A stretch of DNA of 64,000 nt from Nematocida homosporus (GCF_024244095.1 NW_026250677.1:1-64000); one strand, 5' to 3'. Shown: positions 9,977 through 19,980, counted from the stretch's first letter. Notes: generated by a model not told the origin, from the letters alone. Numbers and translations: made by a program.

Positions 9977-10531
9977 TTACCGCAGCATCTTGTTCCCATA
10001 CATGCCTGCAGATGGGAGACAGCAAATCTCATTGCCCTTCTGGTTGCCCACAAATCCGTTCAAAAATAGTCCCGATAGTTTAGTGTAGCAGTCATTTGAC
10101 CAAGTACTTCCTCCCACGGGAGTCTTCTCCTGCAGAGAAATCGTACTACATAAGAATGTGTTGCCTATCCCACCTTCCATTCCTCCAAATGATGGCATAC
10201 TAGGCATACTAGGCATGCTGGGCATACTGGGCATGCTAGGCATACTAGCACAAGGGTTAGAATTACTCGGCATCATCATACCACCCAGACCCGAGCCAGC
10301 ATTCATATGACAGGTGAAACTCAGCCCAGAAGAAGACTCCATTGGTGGAGGCGAAGGCATCTGCATTCCCGATCCTCCCAATCCCAATAAATCATTCAAC
10401 GGCGTACATAAAGTCGCACTTCCACCACCCATTGAACCACTACCTCCAGACCCACCACATAGCGGAGATATCATAGCCCGAACCGATTGAACAACACTGT
10501 ATGCTACCAAAATTGTCTTCCTAAATTGCAT
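9977..10531 (-). CDS. small secreted Met-Pro-Ser repeat protein
   Basis: 184 residues from ATG 10531; the upstream GTG is rejected. The start gives a signal peptide (MQFRKTILVAYSVVQSVRA), and TATAAA on the coding strand lies about 20 bp upstream. The mature protein is Gly/Ser/Met-rich with about eight cysteines and a tandem (MPS) repeat in the middle (about residues 98-116). I do not recognise a family. It lies next to the trefoil-head proteins and shares their secreted, low-complexity, Cys-containing character, so it may be another extracellular spore or polar-tube component. The repeat DNA is a 9-bp unit and may vary in number between strains. Confidence 0.6.
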   Translation of the reverse strand: MQFRKTILVAYSVVQSVRAMISPLCGGSGGSGSMGGGSATLCTPLNDLLGLGGSGMQMPSPPPMESSSGLSFTCHMNAGSGLGGMMMPSNSNPCASMPSMPSMPSMPSMPSMPSFGGMEGGIGNTFLCSTISLQEKTPVGGSTWSNDCYTKLSGLFLNGFVGNQKGNEICCLPSAGMYGNKMLR

Positions 10532-10735
10532 ACCCCCTCTCCCCACCCCACCTTTATACTTACCTCTATAACACCGTTTTGTACCCCCTAACTAAGCCCC
10601 AATCTATCCCACCCCCAAAATCACCCCAGATCCTTCCAACAACACATCTACCTAACTCTGTTACACAGACCATTATATATGTTTTACCCTCTAAACTTAT
10701 CCGGCTTATCTAACCGTTAGAACTAGTCTATTTAC

Positions 10736-10758
10736 TTTTTTATTTTGTATCCCCAGTA
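10736..10758 (+). promoter_or_regulatory. T-tract plus CCCC start signal of L37ae
   Basis: A run of T (10736-10741) is followed by CCCCAGTA ending directly at the ATG. The S24 gene has the same CCCCAGTA(A)ATG, and S30 has a T-run then CCCC-ATG. CCC-like motifs at starts are described for microsporidian genes. Confidence 0.6.
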
Positions 10759-11037
10759 ATGACTCAAAAGACTAAGAAAGTAGGTGTAGTAGGTAAATAC
10801 GGACCGAGATACGGAGTATCCCTTCGTAAACGTATTAAGAAGGTTGAAGAGACTCAGCATAGCAAATACATATGCACGTTCTGTGGCAAGCGGGGTGTTA
10901 AGAGAGAGGTTGTGGGTGTCTGGAAGTGCAAGGCATGCAAAGTAACTGTCGCCGGTGGTGCTTATTCTGTTACTACTGTAGCAGGAGAGTCAGCAAAGAG
11001 TCAAAACCTCAGACTGAAGGAGTTTGCACAAATCTAA
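10759..11037 (+). CDS. RPL43: large-subunit ribosomal protein L37ae (eL43)
   Basis: 92 residues, the usual length for the family. It has the typical start MTQKTKKVGVVGKYGPRYG and a zinc ribbon with Cys39, Cys42, Cys57 and Cys60 (CTFC...CKAC), followed by GGAYSV and a C-terminal helix. It is a structural protein of the 60S subunit. The gene is uninterrupted, has the T-tract/CCCC signal just before its ATG, and an AATAAA two bases after the TAA, so the mRNA probably has very short untranslated ends. Confidence 0.96.
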   Translation: MTQKTKKVGVVGKYGPRYGVSLRKRIKKVEETQHSKYICTFCGKRGVKREVVGVWKCKACKVTVAGGAYSVTTVAGESAKSQNLRLKEFAQI

Positions 11038-11327
11038 ATAAATTGGGTTATCTTATCTTATCTTATCTTGTTTTAGTATTTTGATTTAGTATTGATTTAG
11101 TATTGGATTGGGTTGGTTTAGTATTGAGTTGGTTTGATATTGGGTTGGTTTAGTTGAGTTGAGTTGATGTCGTAAGTTGATATCTTATATTGAGTAAGTT
11201 GAGTTAGCTGATGTCGCTGGTTCTTCCACAGATATCATCTTTAGTACATAACACAATACAACATAATACTAACACAATACTAACGCAATACGATATTAAC
11301 TTAATGGGAGGTTTATTCGTGGCAGTC
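11038..11327. repeat. convergent spacer with mirrored repeat arrays
   Basis: The half next to L37ae is G/T-rich (TTGGTTTAGTATTGAG units, 11075-11200). The half next to the minus-strand gene is A/C-rich (AATACTAACACAATAC, 11255-11300). On each gene's own coding strand the array is therefore G/T-rich. Confidence 0.6.
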
Positions 11328-14300
11328 TTAAATGATATGAACATGGGTTAGAGTTGGGTTGTAATTGGGGTTAATAAGTGCATCGGAGGGGTTTTGGTAA
11401 GGAAGGTAGAAATAGATGTGTTGGTCACAGGAATCGGCTAGGAGGCTGAGTCGTTCTAAGTTAGGGGTTGGTGTTGCAGTGGTGTTAATATTGGTTGGTG
11501 GTGATGTGGTACTGATGAAGACAAAATTATCTAGAGGAATGCCGATAAGCTGGTAAATAGGATCATCGTCTAGGCCGGGCTGGGGTGAGTTTGTGGAATT
11601 TGGGGGTTTGTGGGATGCTAGGAGGCTAATTACACAGATATTGCAGATTGGTGGGCCGGATTTGGGGTAGCATAGCGTTGTGAACTGTGGGCTGGGACGA
11701 GTAGATGATACTAAGTCTTGCTCTGCTTCTCTTTCATCTAGTACGCAAAGGACTCGATGGCATTCTGGACACTTAATATGAGGGGTGCTGTTTTTGATAT
11801 GATTTATGATCTTTTGGATTGGGGGGTTGGGGGTAGTGCTTGTGGTTAGTCTTGGGTTAGTAGTTTGGTCGGGTTGGGCTAAAAATCGGGCGGCCAAAGC
11901 GAGTGAAACGGCTGTGAATTTAGGGAGAGTATTGGGATTGTTGGCTAATAAACCACGAGAATAAGGTTGGATTGGGATTTTGATATTGGGTTTACCAGAA
12001 CAAAAACTATCTATTTGGATTGAAGTAAGCATAGGTTGGCTAGTGACCCAAAAATTACGTGATTCTAATACTATGCGCACGCTTGCGGCCACTCGGATAT
12101 TGATTAGTTGTAACGTGATTAAGTCCTTGAATCGAGAAGATATCCATTGGAGAATAATTGCTAAGTCCGGTTCGGTGAGGGAAGAGTTGTCTTGAAAGCG
12201 TAGGAGTAGCTTGTCAACGGATTGTTTTTGAATTGAAGCCTCTTGGTTTGAATCGGGCTGGAGGGGAGGTTGGGTTAGTATTGGGTGGACGCAGTCGTCT
12301 TTTAAGGACTCCAAAGGAATGTTATAGAGCATGAATTCTTTCTTGGCCGGTATATTGGGTTGGACTGGGTGGATGGCGGTGTGCATGGTGTACGTTGCAA
12401 ATGGTATGGCTTGTAATTGAATGCCATAACGCAATAACATAAGTAAAACGTCGCTATGCCTGCTATAATCCCTCCATCCTAATTGTATAAGCAGTTTGTG
12501 CAGGCCAAGATGTTCGAGTGTTTTTCGTGCTTTAAGTTCATCTTCTACGTATCGGCTTAGTGAGAAGCCATTGGATCGGAATGGACTGGTGTCGGGGTAG
12601 TAGCTGACTTCATCTAGCTTAAGAAAGTCATTGATTGCTAGAGTTGCAATCTGCCTGGTGGTGGGCAGAGAAAGAATCTTAACAATAGCAAGGTTGTTGA
12701 ATTGCTGGTTCAGAATGTGTACTTCGACCGGATTGACAAAGACATAATTGCTTAACATCCAGTAGATGATCTGATTGTCAACATGGTCTAAGATTAAAGT
12801 TTTGAACTTGACAGCGTTGGCCGAGTTTAATTGGATCGGAAATGTTGCTCGGTCGGTATTAGACAAGTAGAAATCTAGGTGGGGCAGGCCAAAGCAGACC
12901 TGTTTGATTTTAAGCTCTTGTGCATTAATGCCTCGGAATAGATCTAGAAGCTTAATACAGGCTGGGACCTGCTGGTAGCATGGAGTGCTACTTCCGGTGA
13001 TCTCAATGGTTGTATAGTGGATATTCTGGCAAAAGACAGGGATGTAATCGGAAGGATGACAATCATTGGGGTAAAGTATAGGAATGACACGATCAAGCTG
13101 GATCTTAATAGACTCGTGAATTGTCCAATTGGGATCACTAAGTGATTCCCCACAGCAGATAACTTCTTTGCCTTCAGTATTCTGAGGCTGAATTTGAGTG
13201 CCACTAAATTGATAAAGATTGAATAGGGTTTTCTGTACGTCATTGCGTGTTTCTTTAAAGGAAATCTGGAAATCATCTATCATAACTCCATTACTGGCCC
13301 AGTAGGTGGTGTAGAGTTTTTGGTAGTAAGACCGAAGATTGCATGGCAGTTCACAGCTTATTGTAACAGTAGCCTTATTGGCATAAACACGATGAGGAGG
13401 GATAGTTTGATCTTTAGGAACATTAAGAATATTATAATAGTCCCATAACTCAAGATTAAGATTTAAAATAGTATCAACTTGAATGTTAGATTTGTTGTGT
13501 ATTCCTAAGTACTGAATATGGGTCCAGTGGGCCTCCAGAGTTATGTCTGGGTGTTTTGTCGTAGCATTCTCAAGGCCGGTTAGTGAAAGTTCTGTTTGTT
13601 CCGTGGCAATGATTATGATCTTATTGCAAGTGGCCGAAACCACTTGGAGGAATCCAAAATCAATGTCCACTTCGCCCGGTCCAAGAGTAAAGGCAATAGT
13701 GTATCCCTCGGTGAATATTAACTGATTAAGACCAGAGGTATTTTGAAACTCAAAATCCGTTAAAACAACAACTAAAACTGACCGTAACAAGTGAATATCC
13801 GATGAAGCAAAAACACTAAGACTGCATTTCATTGTTGTTGAGAATTGGAGTTGGCACGGTAGCTGAAAAATAGCATGGGCAATAGTCTCCTCAGCTTCGT
13901 TCCTACAGATAAGAAAATCAGCGCGCTGTTTATCTGGCTGGTCTTGCCAACTGTTAGTAAGATTAATTGTGAGCTCCTGGCAATCGATCATATTAACAAC
14001 TCGGGTAAGAATTTGTGTATTCACCTGATAGCAGCTTGGATTAGCGTTTCTGTCAGAAACACAGACCGAATCTGCCTGAACGGCCGTAATAAAAGCAATT
14101 GTTCTTAATTTCTCCAAAGCTATCTGAGCATCTTGTTCCGAAGAATACCTGGGTAGGCTAAAAGAGACTCCAGGGCCGTTATATTCAACCACAGACAAAA
14201 TATGGTTATCTGTGAATGAACTAGATGCATTTGATGGGCCAAAGCCGGCCAGAGCGACCACCAGATTTGGTCTCTCACCCCGAAAGAAAAAGCCAATATC

Positions 14301-14720
14301 TTCCAGGATCTTAAGCATATCACTAGAATCTAATGGAGTTGCCCGGAGTACTTCCGTGTCTTGATTATTAGAGATATCAAATATGTTTTGTCCCCCACCA
14401 GAATCATCACTAGCCCAATCATTAGGATCTTCATTATCATTATCATTCTCATACACTTCAATGTCAATATTGAGCCGGTCCAGGCCATTAAAACCGCCAA
14501 CTCGGCTTAATAACACTAACAGCACACATAAACCTACCAGCCAATGCCCATTATCTTGTTTAAAGACAGACATGCAGCCTTTCTGTCGGTTACATTCACT
14601 TAAAGACAAACCATGAGTTGGGCATAGATAAGATTTTTTAATGCCAATGCAGCTACAATTGGACCGTAATGTCATATCTATATTGCCTCTAGTCTTTTTA
14701 ATTATAAACACTTGCGCCAT
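11328..14720 (-). CDS. large membrane/secreted protein with C-terminal Cys-pair module
   Basis: 1130 residues. A single hydrophobic segment (about 60-76, WLVGLCVLLVLLSRVGG) follows a Cys-containing N-terminus, so it is either a type II anchor or an internal signal. The middle has many Leu/Ile-spaced strands (LTGLENATTKHPDITLEAHW) reminiscent of degenerate leucine-rich repeats, but I cannot assign them. The C-terminus has CPECHRVLC (about residues 1010-1018) and, some 40 residues on, CNIC: a possible zinc-binding module. The final residues (NPNYNPTLTHVHII) are encoded by sequence resembling the intergenic array. The 61894-63156 gene is a clear paralogue of its N-terminal 480 residues, and 63620-63988 matches its C-terminal module. 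Function unknown. Confidence 0.75.
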   Translation of the reverse strand: MAQVFIIKKTRGNIDMTLRSNCSCIGIKKSYLCPTHGLSLSECNRQKGCMSVFKQDNGHWLVGLCVLLVLLSRVGGFNGLDRLNIDIEVYENDNDNEDPNDWASDDSGGGQNIFDISNNQDTEVLRATPLDSSDMLKILEDIGFFFRGERPNLVVALAGFGPSNASSSFTDNHILSVVEYNGPGVSFSLPRYSSEQDAQIALEKLRTIAFITAVQADSVCVSDRNANPSCYQVNTQILTRVVNMIDCQELTINLTNSWQDQPDKQRADFLICRNEAEETIAHAIFQLPCQLQFSTTMKCSLSVFASSDIHLLRSVLVVVLTDFEFQNTSGLNQLIFTEGYTIAFTLGPGEVDIDFGFLQVVSATCNKIIIIATEQTELSLTGLENATTKHPDITLEAHWTHIQYLGIHNKSNIQVDTILNLNLELWDYYNILNVPKDQTIPPHRVYANKATVTISCELPCNLRSYYQKLYTTYWASNGVMIDDFQISFKETRNDVQKTLFNLYQFSGTQIQPQNTEGKEVICCGESLSDPNWTIHESIKIQLDRVIPILYPNDCHPSDYIPVFCQNIHYTTIEITGSSTPCYQQVPACIKLLDLFRGINAQELKIKQVCFGLPHLDFYLSNTDRATFPIQLNSANAVKFKTLILDHVDNQIIYWMLSNYVFVNPVEVHILNQQFNNLAIVKILSLPTTRQIATLAINDFLKLDEVSYYPDTSPFRSNGFSLSRYVEDELKARKTLEHLGLHKLLIQLGWRDYSRHSDVLLMLLRYGIQLQAIPFATYTMHTAIHPVQPNIPAKKEFMLYNIPLESLKDDCVHPILTQPPLQPDSNQEASIQKQSVDKLLLRFQDNSSLTEPDLAIILQWISSRFKDLITLQLINIRVAASVRIVLESRNFWVTSQPMLTSIQIDSFCSGKPNIKIPIQPYSRGLLANNPNTLPKFTAVSLALAARFLAQPDQTTNPRLTTSTTPNPPIQKIINHIKNSTPHIKCPECHRVLCVLDEREAEQDLVSSTRPSPQFTTLCYPKSGPPICNICVISLLASHKPPNSTNSPQPGLDDDPIYQLIGIPLDNFVFISTTSPPTNINTTATPTPNLERLSLLADSCDQHIYFYLPYQNPSDALINPNYNPTLTHVHII

Positions 14721-15470
14721 CTTGAAATATTCTTAAAGCCAACTTCTTAGTTATAACTCAAGTTTAGTGATCTCAGAGTATAGGCCAAAGTTGATTCTGA
14801 TTATTTAACTTTCAAATAAGTTCTATTGACTCAGCCGCCAGTACTAAATTGTACTTCTTCTGGCTTAGTTAAGCTCTTAAAGGACAAAGATAGACAAAAA
14901 CACTACACCATTACACAGGACTGTTCGATATATTATAGTTTTATGTTATTGCTTCACTACTACTATGTCATCTTCAGACGGTTTATGAGTTGAGTTGGAT
15001 TAAGTGAGATTGTGTTGGATTGGATTAAGTGAGGTTGTGTTTGGGTTAGTTTGAGTTAGTACTGGAGTTGCTGGGGTTTGAAATCTTCTACCGCACATCT
15101 ACACTTTCTATACTATACTACATCTAAACATTTGTAGCGCTATCATAGACCACTATCTATTTCACACACGATCAGCCTGATTATTGGACAAGCCATTCAC
15201 TGCGTAGCACTCACTACGTAGTAGTACGAATACTAATACCAATACTAACACTAACACCAATACCAACACCAATACTAATACTAACTTAATATGACGTTGT
15301 ACTCACTCAACTGTATTTACTCAATAAAAGACACTACTTATCTTATGGAAGGTCTTTAAGAGAGTATGATTGGCTAAGATGGACTCTTATTAGCCACTAC
15401 CACACTCCATGCTAAATCGTACTAAATAGTTAACTGCTCTTTGATGAGACACCGCCGGGCAAGGCAGTGC
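14721..15470. other. 750-bp spacer
   Basis: Upstream of the 1130-residue gene and downstream of the GCL gene, both on the minus strand. G/T-rich units (GTTGGATTGGATTAAGTG) at 14985-15075 and an A/C-rich array (ACTAATACCAATACTAAC) at 15225-15290. No ORF, tRNA or other RNA gene seen. Confidence 0.55.
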
Positions 15471-17363
15471 TTATTTATTGAGATAGTCCGGGGAGTTCTT
15501 TTGCGAGATTTGGATAATGTGCTGAACAAGCTCGTCGGATAGTTCCTGGGAAACTTGTGAATTGCCGGTGTAAAGGGGATGGCTGGTAAGGTAGCGGCGA
15601 ATGTAGGTAGCAACACTAAGTTTCTGACCAGAGACTCTTTCACGAATAAACTTGAGATAAGGGGCAACTTGTTGCCTATCTTGCTCACTGTATTCGGCTA
15701 AGTACTTTTCAATGGCTTCCAATATGCCTAGATACTCTCCATTACCAAGGAAAATGTCTTTGATAGTGCCCCGACGGATTTCCGCCTTATCCATGCTGCA
15801 AATGTTAGCACGATACCAAAACTCCTGCTGCGCTTCCAGATCAAGATAAGCCGCCGTTGAGTCCAAATGAGTGCGTGGTGAATTGGCCGCTTGGAAGTTT
15901 TCATCAACTCGTGAAATTGGCAAGTAGAAGGTGTAGTTCAACGAAAGAATCATACGTGAAAAGAGAATAACAAAGACAGAGTACGCTGCATTCTCAAAAC
16001 TAGTTGGCTGGATTTCCATAGGACGAACTTCAACTAGCCAAGAGCCGGTTGGGTTACTGGCCTTAGGTGGTTTAAGCCGCATGCTACGCCAGTTACTACT
16101 CTGAATATTCTCAAAGTCTTCCTGTGGACTGGTCTCTTCATAGCAAAGCACGGGATCGCGGATGTAAATTGAAGCAATATGATTAGTCATGGCTAAATCA
16201 ACACCTCCGACTTGAAGTTGCGCTAGAGCACTCGGATCAAGAGGTGGATTGATGTCATTGTAGTAGGCATAGAGCTCAGGTGTCATTTCCGAAGTATAAA
16301 GATCAATGGAGGAGTACCGGCTCTTTTTGATATGAGTCTCCTGCAGTGTTCGACAGTCCACTGAAGCACTGACTATCTCCCAACGAGTAGCACTCTCAGT
16401 AAGAGTACCGGCTACCACTGGCGTTGCCATGGTCAAAAAGAGAAGTAGTGGGCATAGAGCACCAATATTATCATAAAGCAACCGGGCTTCAGCCATGGAC
16501 TCACTTTGCATAGTTATCTGTAAGCAGCAGCAGCCCATACCCTGTCCCATACTATCAATTATCACCGGCTGAGCTCCAGGCACGAAAGAACCATCAGCGG
16601 CTTCTAGCTGTGCCGGTGGAATAGCCAGACGAAGCGGCCGACCTCGTCTTTCTCGAATGTTGTAGGTGAAGTTGTAGAAACGAAGATGTTGCGTAATACC
16701 AAAGTCTGGGAAGTGTTCACTACGTGTTACAGCAAAGGTTGGCCGATCTATCTTTCTTAAAGCCTTCTCCAAAGGCGTTCCTGGTCTTAGATCCTTCTGG
16801 ATTCCTTGTACTCCCTGGGGATTGGTTATTTCCGCCTGGTAGTTCTGCCGCCATAACTCTTCCCATTCCGCAGGTGTATAAGCAATGCCATCCGGTCGTC
16901 GGCCTATCCCAAAAGCAAAAGGAGTACCTAGTAAGGGGAAGCAAGGCAGGCTCAGTACACCAGCATCCTTGCTGATCTGGCTAGTCAAGTAGGACTCAAT
17001 TGCTAGCCGTCTGGTTTCCATATCCGCTTCAACTCGGCCAAGTACTTTGAACTGGGGGCCATAAGGCATCCGAGGTGTACTCTCTAGCATATACCCACTG
17101 TACTCAACGTTCAGTACATAGGCATTTTCTTGTTTTAAGCCTTCAATTACTTGGTCTGCTGCAATCAATAGATACCACCCGGTGGGACTTCTAAACACTA
17201 AATTCTGTTCTATCTCATCACCCCAAAGGAAACCTTTTGTCCGTGAGGGCAAAGACTTCGTATAAACCTCAAGAAAGTATTCCAGACCTCTTTTCTTCAA
17301 AACAGGTCCATGCAATTGGGTCTCTTTCCATGAAAGTGTTCGATTCTCTTTCAATAAGCCCAT
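15471..17363 (-). CDS. GSH1: glutamate-cysteine ligase, catalytic subunit
   Basis: 630 residues, full length for the eukaryotic GCLC/Gsh1 family. It catalyses ATP-dependent joining of glutamate and cysteine, the first step of glutathione synthesis. Diagnostic segments are in order: MGLLKENRTLSWKET at the start; KGFLWGDEIEQNLVF (metal/ATP-binding acidic residues); YSGYMLESTPRMPYG; MGQGMGCCCLQITMQ; GALCPLLLFLTMATPVVAG; and SRYSSIDLYTSE. No hydrophobic signal, so cytosolic. The stop codon overlaps AATAAATAA, so a poly(A) signal sits at the end of the CDS. No glutathione synthetase gene is in the window. The motifs look intact, so I expect an active enzyme. Confidence 0.93.
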   Translation of the reverse strand: MGLLKENRTLSWKETQLHGPVLKKRGLEYFLEVYTKSLPSRTKGFLWGDEIEQNLVFRSPTGWYLLIAADQVIEGLKQENAYVLNVEYSGYMLESTPRMPYGPQFKVLGRVEADMETRRLAIESYLTSQISKDAGVLSLPCFPLLGTPFAFGIGRRPDGIAYTPAEWEELWRQNYQAEITNPQGVQGIQKDLRPGTPLEKALRKIDRPTFAVTRSEHFPDFGITQHLRFYNFTYNIRERRGRPLRLAIPPAQLEAADGSFVPGAQPVIIDSMGQGMGCCCLQITMQSESMAEARLLYDNIGALCPLLLFLTMATPVVAGTLTESATRWEIVSASVDCRTLQETHIKKSRYSSIDLYTSEMTPELYAYYNDINPPLDPSALAQLQVGGVDLAMTNHIASIYIRDPVLCYEETSPQEDFENIQSSNWRSMRLKPPKASNPTGSWLVEVRPMEIQPTSFENAAYSVFVILFSRMILSLNYTFYLPISRVDENFQAANSPRTHLDSTAAYLDLEAQQEFWYRANICSMDKAEIRRGTIKDIFLGNGEYLGILEAIEKYLAEYSEQDRQQVAPYLKFIRERVSGQKLSVATYIRRYLTSHPLYTGNSQVSQELSDELVQHIIQISQKNSPDYLNK

Positions 17364-17606
17364 TGTTAAAGAAAAGTTTATTGTGGGTGTTAAATTGGGC
17401 TAGGTTTAAGTGTATTTAGATAGTATTTAGACTAATTGGTTTTGGTTCTAGGTTGTTTTAGGATGTGTATTATGGTTGGCATGTTTTGGTTTGGGTAGAT
17501 CGGATGGATAATCATAAAGTTAAGTAAATATTAAGAAGTAATTCTTGGGTTTGATGATGTCAGATAGTGTTTAGAATTAAAAATACAGTCTATCTTGGTT
17601 CGGCAC

Positions 17607-17633
17607 TTTTCTAATCAGAAAATGGTTGTATAA
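17607..17633 (+). promoter_or_regulatory. palindrome plus TATA-like box upstream of USP gene 1
   Basis: The inverted repeat TTTTCTAATCAGAAAA (17607-17622; 6-bp arms) is followed by TGTATAA (17626-17632) and, 27 bp later, the ATG. The paralogue at 21471 has the same arrangement (palindrome, TATA, ATG), suggesting a shared control element. Confidence 0.55.
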
Positions 17634-17659
17634 GGCTTCGTATTCGTGTAGAATTTGCA

Positions 17660-19276
17660 ATGGAGTTGAGATTAGGAAGTTTTGGGTTGTACCGGAAATT
17701 GCGAAAGGCGATAGGAATGGACGGGAAAGATAGGGTTGAGGTAGTGTCGAAGGAGAAGATGGAGTTATCTTCGTGGATTAGTTATTTCCTACTTGTGTTT
17801 GTTGGGATGGGTGTAGTTATATTTGGTGCTTGGTTTATCTTGCCGTTTGTATTAAGTAATAGTAAAAGGGCGAAAATGGCCTCTGCTGATTGTGCACTTC
17901 AGGACTCGTCAGATCCAGGGGTGAAAGCAGGTTTGGGCTGGAATGCTGCTCAAAAGAGTCGATATTCACCACCACTGCCGGCGGAACCTATCTTTGACGA
18001 GTTTCCTACGGCACAATTTGGCCCAGCAAGTCGTAAAGCAAGGTTGACCCGTAAGCTCAGAGGACTGCTTGGTTTATCGAGTGTCTCGGAGATAGATGAG
18101 GGCATACCGTTACAGGAACTCAAACATAAAATGGTCGGTCTGCCCAATGGGAATAATACTTGTTACTTGAATGTCGGTTTGCAATTATTGTTGAATAATC
18201 CCGATTTTGAGGAACTGGTCAACACCCATCTAAAACCAATCTTTGATGCTCCAGAAACTGCTAATATACTTATCTATCATATGATTACTACACTGAAACC
18301 AATGGCCGAACCGAGGAGAACGATAACTATCGCAAGAAGGACAGAAGAGTTAGAGGATGAGCTGGCCCGAATTGTTACATTTATCAATCTGTTTGTTTAT
18401 ATCAAAACAGAAACTAAGATAAATAACCAGGTTTTGCTTACGATGTACTTGCTTCCGCTTGCTAAGTATATGGGATTGGTTCGCCTAGGAGAACAAGGCG
18501 ATGCTAAGGAGGCACAAGCAAAACTTATAACTCCAATGCTTGAGCATCTAGCAACACTATCACACCCCCCGGATCATGAACCTAACACCTTGCTTAGCCA
18601 GAGAGCTGCGGAAGCTAAAAGCCGGTTAGATAGTCTTTTCACAATAACAATGCAGGAGTTTGCACGCCAGGAAGTAGATATACATGGGAATGTAAAGTCA
18701 ATTAATAGAACGCAAAGCTACGGTGTTCAGACTTTATTAGTTGGCAATGTTAATACCGACCCAGTGCCAATCAGTACTAAGAACGAAAGCAGGAGATGGA
18801 AGAAAACAAAGAAAGAAGTGCCCAAACCCGAATGTATTACTGATTGGATTGTTCGAAGTCGAGAACTTGGCTCTTATGTTACCAAACTTCCCAAATACCT
18901 TCATATTGAACCTGAATACAGCAACTACCATGCTGGGCTCTATGAGCGCATCCTCAATATCCCTCTAGTGATGTTTGAAAAGGATATAGTAGTCGCAACT
19001 GACAAGGCCGCACCAGAATCAACGACTATGTATGAATTAGTCTCTTTTGTTGAGCACACGAGATACATTGACGTTGGCCACTTCATTGCCTACGTTAAGA
19101 TGGATGATGTGTGGTATGAGCTCAATGACAAACAAGTTACGATGTTAAAGATGCCCATAACCACCCATCCGTTAATAGAACCACAAACTAGGAGTAACCC
19201 TAATGACCGCGACAATCGCATCAGCACTCTTGTCTACAGGCGAGTTGAGCCTACCAACCCACTTCCCACCAATTAG
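17660..19276 (+). CDS. membrane-anchored ubiquitin-specific protease (USP/UCH family)
   Basis: 538 residues. One TM segment (about 40-66, ISYFLLVFVGMGVVIFGAWF) follows a short basic N-terminus, so the catalytic domain is tethered to a membrane. The Cys box is LPNGNNTCYLNVGLQLLL with catalytic Cys168. The His box is IDVGHFIAYVKMDDVWYELND with His474 and a following Asn-Asp as the third catalytic position. USP enzymes hydrolyse ubiquitin isopeptide bonds. The usual zinc-binding CxxC pairs of USP fingers are not obvious. The 21471-23057 gene is a paralogue on the same strand. The extreme C-terminus (PTNPLPTN) comes from A/C-rich DNA like the spacers. Confidence 0.88.
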   Translation: MELRLGSFGLYRKLRKAIGMDGKDRVEVVSKEKMELSSWISYFLLVFVGMGVVIFGAWFILPFVLSNSKRAKMASADCALQDSSDPGVKAGLGWNAAQKSRYSPPLPAEPIFDEFPTAQFGPASRKARLTRKLRGLLGLSSVSEIDEGIPLQELKHKMVGLPNGNNTCYLNVGLQLLLNNPDFEELVNTHLKPIFDAPETANILIYHMITTLKPMAEPRRTITIARRTEELEDELARIVTFINLFVYIKTETKINNQVLLTMYLLPLAKYMGLVRLGEQGDAKEAQAKLITPMLEHLATLSHPPDHEPNTLLSQRAAEAKSRLDSLFTITMQEFARQEVDIHGNVKSINRTQSYGVQTLLVGNVNTDPVPISTKNESRRWKKTKKEVPKPECITDWIVRSRELGSYVTKLPKYLHIEPEYSNYHAGLYERILNIPLVMFEKDIVVATDKAAPESTTMYELVSFVEHTRYIDVGHFIAYVKMDDVWYELNDKQVTMLKMPITTHPLIEPQTRSNPNDRDNRISTLVYRRVEPTNPLPTN

Positions 19277-19980
19277 CTAACCCCACAAAGCAGCAACAGA
19301 GGGCAGTACTCTAAATGTTTCTCTTAGATATCTTTCTAGCGCAAAGAAGCATTACTGAGAAATCATAGAAGAACTTTAAAGCTGCTCAGACTACCAGAGA
19401 ACTCCAATACTAACCCAAATCAGTTGAAGTTCAATAAAGTCCATCTCCTTCGAACAAAACCTTGTCTTTAGCAGGCCATCACAACTTGAAGCCAAATTGT
19501 TACCTACAGATTGTGTGTGTAATGATGTGATATAATGTGGTGTGGTGTGTTGTAGTGTGATGTAATGTAATGTGTTGTGTTGTGTTATTATGTAATATGA
19601 TGTGATGTGTTGTGGGCTCAATCTATTAATATTGGGTTGGTGATTAATGCGATCAACGCAATATCAAGATAATACCAACTCAATGCTAATTCACTAGAAA
19701 TGAATGGTTGCATTTATTCAGCAGTTTGTTTTGAGACTTAAAACGAAGTAGATCTTCGTGTGTCTCGTTGTTCGAAAGTATGGACCGCTGGACGAAAGTG
19801 TATCTCGCTTTCAAATTTACATTATAGGTATAGCGATTGGCGAACACCTATTGGTTGCTCCGGTAAGGATTCAATCGAGTTTGGGTTCTGGGCACAGCTT
19901 TGTTCTCTTGTGAGGGTTTAAATGCCGAGATTCTATGACTAGAGAAGATCGCTCAACCCTGGGAGTATAAGACCAAATAC
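19277..19980. other. 704-bp spacer downstream of USP gene 1
   Basis: Convergent to the integrase-like gene. A TGTGATGTAATGTG microsatellite-like stretch lies at 19510-19610. The part 19740-19970 is more complex, with short hairpins (GAAGTAGATCTTC at about 19745), but has no recognisable ORF or RNA gene. Confidence 0.5.
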
